NCBI GenBank assembly: GCA_003339415.1
Contig: PDHQ01000426.1
Coordinates: 1 to 24,598, forward strand
Direction: 5' to 3'
DNA length: 24,598 nucleotides
Origin: Ophiocordyceps camponoti-saundersi (nom. inval.)
Taxonomy: Eukaryota > Ascomycota > Sordariomycetes > Hypocreales > Ophiocordycipitaceae
Under the pieces are notes generated by a model. It worked only from the letters and a program-made list of their open reading frames with translations. It was not told where the DNA came from and searched no databases. Below, one piece after another: positions 21,730 to 24,598 of this stretch. Within the stretch, counting starts at the first letter, position 1, and each line of letters begins with the position of its first letter. The translations under genes and the position numbers were made by a program.

Positions 21730-21777
21730 ATCACGTGATATCTTATTACGTTAATTTAAGATATCTTTATCGCGTGA
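21730..21777. repeat. Imperfect inverted repeat containing tcacgtga
   Basis: The left arm atcacgtgatatctta (21730-21745) and right arm taagatatc-tttat-cgcgtgat (21757-21777) are reverse complements except for a 5-base insertion and a g/a change. The loop is 11 bases. The left arm holds the palindrome tcacgtga, an E-box-like word. Confidence 0.65.
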
Positions 21778-22360
21778 TATTTAGGAATCCTATTATAAAG
21801 AACTTTAATAGTAACCGCTAAGGAAGGTAACCGCTTCTCTACTAAGATTTTAGTTTTTACTATGCCCTCTTAGGGCCTCTCCTATCTCTACTAGCACGTT
21901 TCTTTATATATTTTACTAGGACTTCGCCTACGAGAGTTTTTCTCCTTTTCTTTCTTTCTTATTAGCTTAGAGTCTTTATTTATAGTGCTAAATGCTAATA
22001 CTATCGTTTACTTAACGTATTTCTAAGCTATAATAATAAATAACCTAGCGGTACCCGCTCTATATTAATTCCCTCTCGTGTTAATAGCATTACGTACTCC
22101 CTATAAAACTTTATAACTTACGATAATATTATTTTATTAGGTTATTAAAATATATTAAAATCTACCCGTATTTTTTCACCTTTTATTAACACTTCCCTCT
22201 AATATGTTATATATATATTATAAATATATTAATATACTATTATATAGTATATCTATATCCTTCTTCCCTTCTATTCTATATTATTATCTACTTATCTCAG
22301 TTTCTCGTTTTATTACTCTCCTATTTTAATTTTCTTATAACTAAAAATAAATAAAAAAAA

Positions 22361-23201
22361 ATGCCTGCTATATAGCCTATACTATCGTCGAGGTTTCTAT
22401 TCCCCCTAATTCCGAACAAATAGAATAATAATTATTATAAACGTTTACTAAGGAACCGATATATCCCCCTCTAATCTAAATATTCCGATCTCGCTATTAT
22501 TTATCGTAATCGAATATTTAAAGTTTATCGCGTTATTTTATATAATAGGCTGGCCTTCTTCCGCGCTGCCTATAATAAGGTACTATTAATATAATACTAT
22601 TATTCTTATAATTCCTTTCCCGTTATATCTTCCTATATATATATATATATATATTATTTAGAAAACTAACACTATATTCTATAAGAATACGTTAACCGAC
22701 CTTATAATTACTCTTAACTTATTAGAAGAGTAACCCTCTATTCTTTCCTACTTCCTCTAGGCTATTTACACCACTTCTTATAGTATAGATAACTACGAAA
22801 CCTATTGCCTTTCTCTAGCTAGCCGTAACCTATCTTTTACCTCTAAAAGAGGTAGTATTATAGTCGACGATAACTATTATAAACTACCTAATATTTTATT
22901 TTATCTTCGCGTCTACGAGTTAGCCTTAAAGACTAACGCCAGGCCTATATAGACCTACGCTAGGGAGCAAATCTGCCATTATCTATATCGTTATCTTAAT
23001 AGCAAGGATCCGTATTCTATCCTATAGCTTCTTATTAAGGTATAGACTAAATAGCCTAAAGGAAAATCTAAACTTCGCGATAAAATAGCTCGGCATATAG
23101 CCTACGGTTTATCTATAATGCCTAAGATACCTGAGGTATTTACGTCTTTTATCCTTAAGTATCCCGGATTTAGATTATCGGTTATAGAGTATATATATTA
23201 A
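22361..23201 (+). pseudogene. Paralogue 2 of the two-exon gene of unknown function
   Basis: The ATG at 22361 follows an A9 run. Exon 1 reads M-P-A-I... to 22579, a phase-0 intron covers 22580-22685, and exon 2 runs from 22686 to TAA at 23199-23201. The product would be about 244 residues. It matches paralogue 1 along its length: Y-R-N-R-I-F-K-V-Y-R-V-I-L in exon 1, then N-L-L-E-E, D-N-Y-E-T-Y, L-A-S-R-N-L, Y-L-R-V-Y-E-L-A-L-K-T, K-G-K-S-K-L-R-D-K-I and F-I-L-K-Y-P in exon 2. Stops inside are all TAA/TAG, at positions where Gln or Trp fit. It diverges from paralogue 1 by many replacements as well as RIP, so the duplication is not very recent or the pair came from different sources. No family was recognised. 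Confidence 0.75.
22580..22685 (+). other. Spliceosomal intron of paralogue 2
   Basis: A 106-base intron with aag|gtacta at the 5' site, a TA microsatellite inside, a ctaac branch-point word (aaactaacac context, near 22667) and AG at 22684-22685. Its length (1 mod 3) accounts exactly for the frame change between exons. It sits at the same place as the intron of paralogue 1 but differs in length and sequence. Confidence 0.75.
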
Positions 23202-23480
23202 TATTAAGTACTAAACGTATTTTAAATATTTATTTTTAATTTAGTTATTTATATTATTCTTTTTAATATAATCTTTATCCTTTTAAATATAATAAGTCTA
23301 CCTAAGTTAAAATTATACTAATTATATATCGTAACTATAGTCTACCTAAAGGTTTCTATTAATCTACGCTACTAAACATATAGTACTATAATATTAGATA
23401 GATTTAACGTATATTTAAGCTGCTTACGGACTTCGCTAATAAAATAATTAGAAGTAAAGGTAGTTTAGCGGGGAAAGAAG
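23202..23480. other. AT-rich spacer before R2
   Basis: About 280 bp with no recognisable gene. It includes ttttaaatat words that could be 3' untranslated sequence of paralogue 2. Confidence 0.4.
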
Positions 23481-24323
23481 GATACCCTAAGCAAGCGTAG
23501 CAGATACCTAAGGGGCGTAATTTCTTAGGTAACTAAAGTCTTTAACTAACATAAGGGGGGATCTCCAGCTATAGGGGGGAGAGCTAGATAGTAATTCTCT
23601 ATAGGGAGAATAATAAGGAGTCGGTTTTCTATATAGAGATAAGAGAAGAAAGAGAAAAGAAGTCGAGAACTATTTAATTAAGTGCCGAGAGCTTAAGAAT
23701 AAGTATTTAAATTAGGAATTTATAGTGTATAAATATAGAGTTTAAAATAAAGTTATAGGGTTAGTAGAGAAGGTTTAGGAACTATTTAATTAAATCTTAT
23801 AGGAGCTTTTAGAAATCCCCTAGCTAAGTTATACGCTCGTTTTTCTTCGGGCGTGTTTATTACCGCCGCTAAAGTAGACTGCTTTTTTCGACTCGTAACT
23901 AACCCTAACCTTACTATACTCTATAACTAATAAGAGCGGGACCTCTAACTTTATCGGGGGGTAAGCTAAATAATAATTCCCTCTAAGTAAAAGACGGGAA
24001 GTTGTTTTTTTCTACCTAATAATAGGAGATATTAGGAGAAAAAAAAAAGGCGGAACCCTTTTAATTTTATACTTTTAACCCTAGAGAAGGTGTTTTATTT
24101 AGTAAAATCTATATAAAAGTGTAAGGTCTAAAATAAATCTATAATTTCGTTTAATATAGTTTTTACTATAAGTCCTCTATAAGACTTAACTTGCGATGTA
24201 CGACTTTTAACATAGCTATGCTACTATAAAGACATTATTAAGGGCTAATTCTTAATTAATTCCTTCCTTTCTTAAGGGAAACTAATCTATGCTATAACTA
24301 GGTAATAGCCCCTATCCTATCTT
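23481..24323 (+). repeat. Dispersed repeat R2, longer relative of R1 with internal duplication
   Basis: It has the same ordered blocks as 19200-19650, but about 390 bp longer. The middle part occurs twice: an agctatagggggg/ctagatagtaattctct block through taaaataaagttatag lies at about 23560-23760 and again, diverged, at about 23940-24150. The outer blocks (acctaagg...cttaggt near 23506-23530, and aagggaaactaatctatgctat near 24274) match R1 closely. The word aactatttaattaa appears at 23670 and 23780. The telomere-like aaccctaacc at 23901-23910 is isolated. Confidence 0.65.
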
Positions 24324-24598
24324 AACCGTCTTTCATGCCTTATTATTCCGGCCAGAATATTATCCCTCTATATCGTATTATTTTATACTTTTTATAGTTT
24401 TTTATTACCTATTTACCTAAATAGCGTCTTTATTTAGGCTCTTTAGAGTTATATAAACTTAATTTCTTATAATTTTAATATATATATTTATAATTATATC
24501 TTCTCTATTTTTTTCCGCTAAGGAAAAAAAAAAACTCCCTTACTATATTAACATTTAACTATATATTTATACTTTCACCTCTTATTATTTTCTTCCTT
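24324..24598. other. AT-rich end of window, nothing recognised
   Basis: No frame, repeat or RNA gene was recognised. Only TA-rich and T-rich sequence remains. Confidence 0.4.

Larger units (their letters stand above)
21215..22360. other. Spacer between the two paralogues
   Basis: No gene was recognised in this 1.1 kb. It holds the palindrome gcccgcgcgggc (21455-21466), a long imperfect inverted repeat (21730-21777) and two tagcgcta words near 21672-21712. Upstream of 22361 the + strand is CT-rich (22258-22340), a likely leader for paralogue 2. Confidence 0.55.

Noticed and set aside
22636..22662. TA microsatellite as an origin or CRISPR-like feature
   Set aside because: It is a plain dinucleotide run inside the intron of paralogue 2. 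There are no spacers and no regular repeat-spacer structure anywhere in the window.
23901..23910. Telomere repeat (aaccctaacc)
   Set aside because: It is under two units long and isolated. Similar words at 18684 and 18716 are also single, so there is no telomeric tract.
1..24598. tRNA or rRNA genes
   Set aside because: No cloverleaf with conserved T-loop words, and no rRNA-like segments, could be recognised on either strand.

Overview
The window reads as a repeat-rich, heterochromatin-like stretch of a filamentous ascomycete (Pezizomycotina) genome that has been heavily mutated by repeat-induced point mutation (RIP). CpA and TpG are nearly absent, TpA is very common and CpG is kept. Reading frames on the + strand are broken almost only by TAA and TAG, as expected when CAA, CAG and TGG codons mutate. 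No intact protein gene of normal length survives. Every identifiable remnant lies on the + strand. The species cannot be named from the sequence.

Positions 366-9661 hold a RIP-killed Ty3/Gypsy LTR retrotransposon. It has two ~210 bp direct terminal repeats, a gag-protease frame with an RG-rich stretch, CCHC knuckle and D-Q-G protease site, and a pol frame with RT (YIDD), RNase H and integrase. An extra third reading frame (7560-9317) lies between pol and the 3' LTR. It has its own pyrimidine-rich leader, a TGA stop and more surviving CA/TG than the rest.

Positions 9662-14300 hold an intergenic block with a short degenerate tandem repeat (10068-10225), then a fungal promoter-like TATA plus CT-rich segment. 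These lead into a broken gene (10471-11255) resembling fungal DUF3716-type cysteine proteins. Next comes a ~2.7 kb unrecognised coding remnant that stays in one frame to a TGA at 14089-14091, followed by a strong hairpin.

Positions 14795-18110 hold another unrecognised pseudogene (14795-15966). Beyond it is a ~1.3 kb tandem array of ~120 bp monomers, arranged partly as alternating A/B dimers of ~245-265 bp.

Positions 19200-24323 hold two diverged paralogous pseudogenes (20388-21214 and 22361-23201). They share a phase-0 intron at the same codon boundary, and both lie between two related repeats (19200-19650 and 23481-24323). The rest is AT-rich sequence in which no gene was recognised. The layout fits a pericentromeric or subtelomeric AT isochore built from transposons, satellites and duplicated accessory genes, all silenced by RIP.
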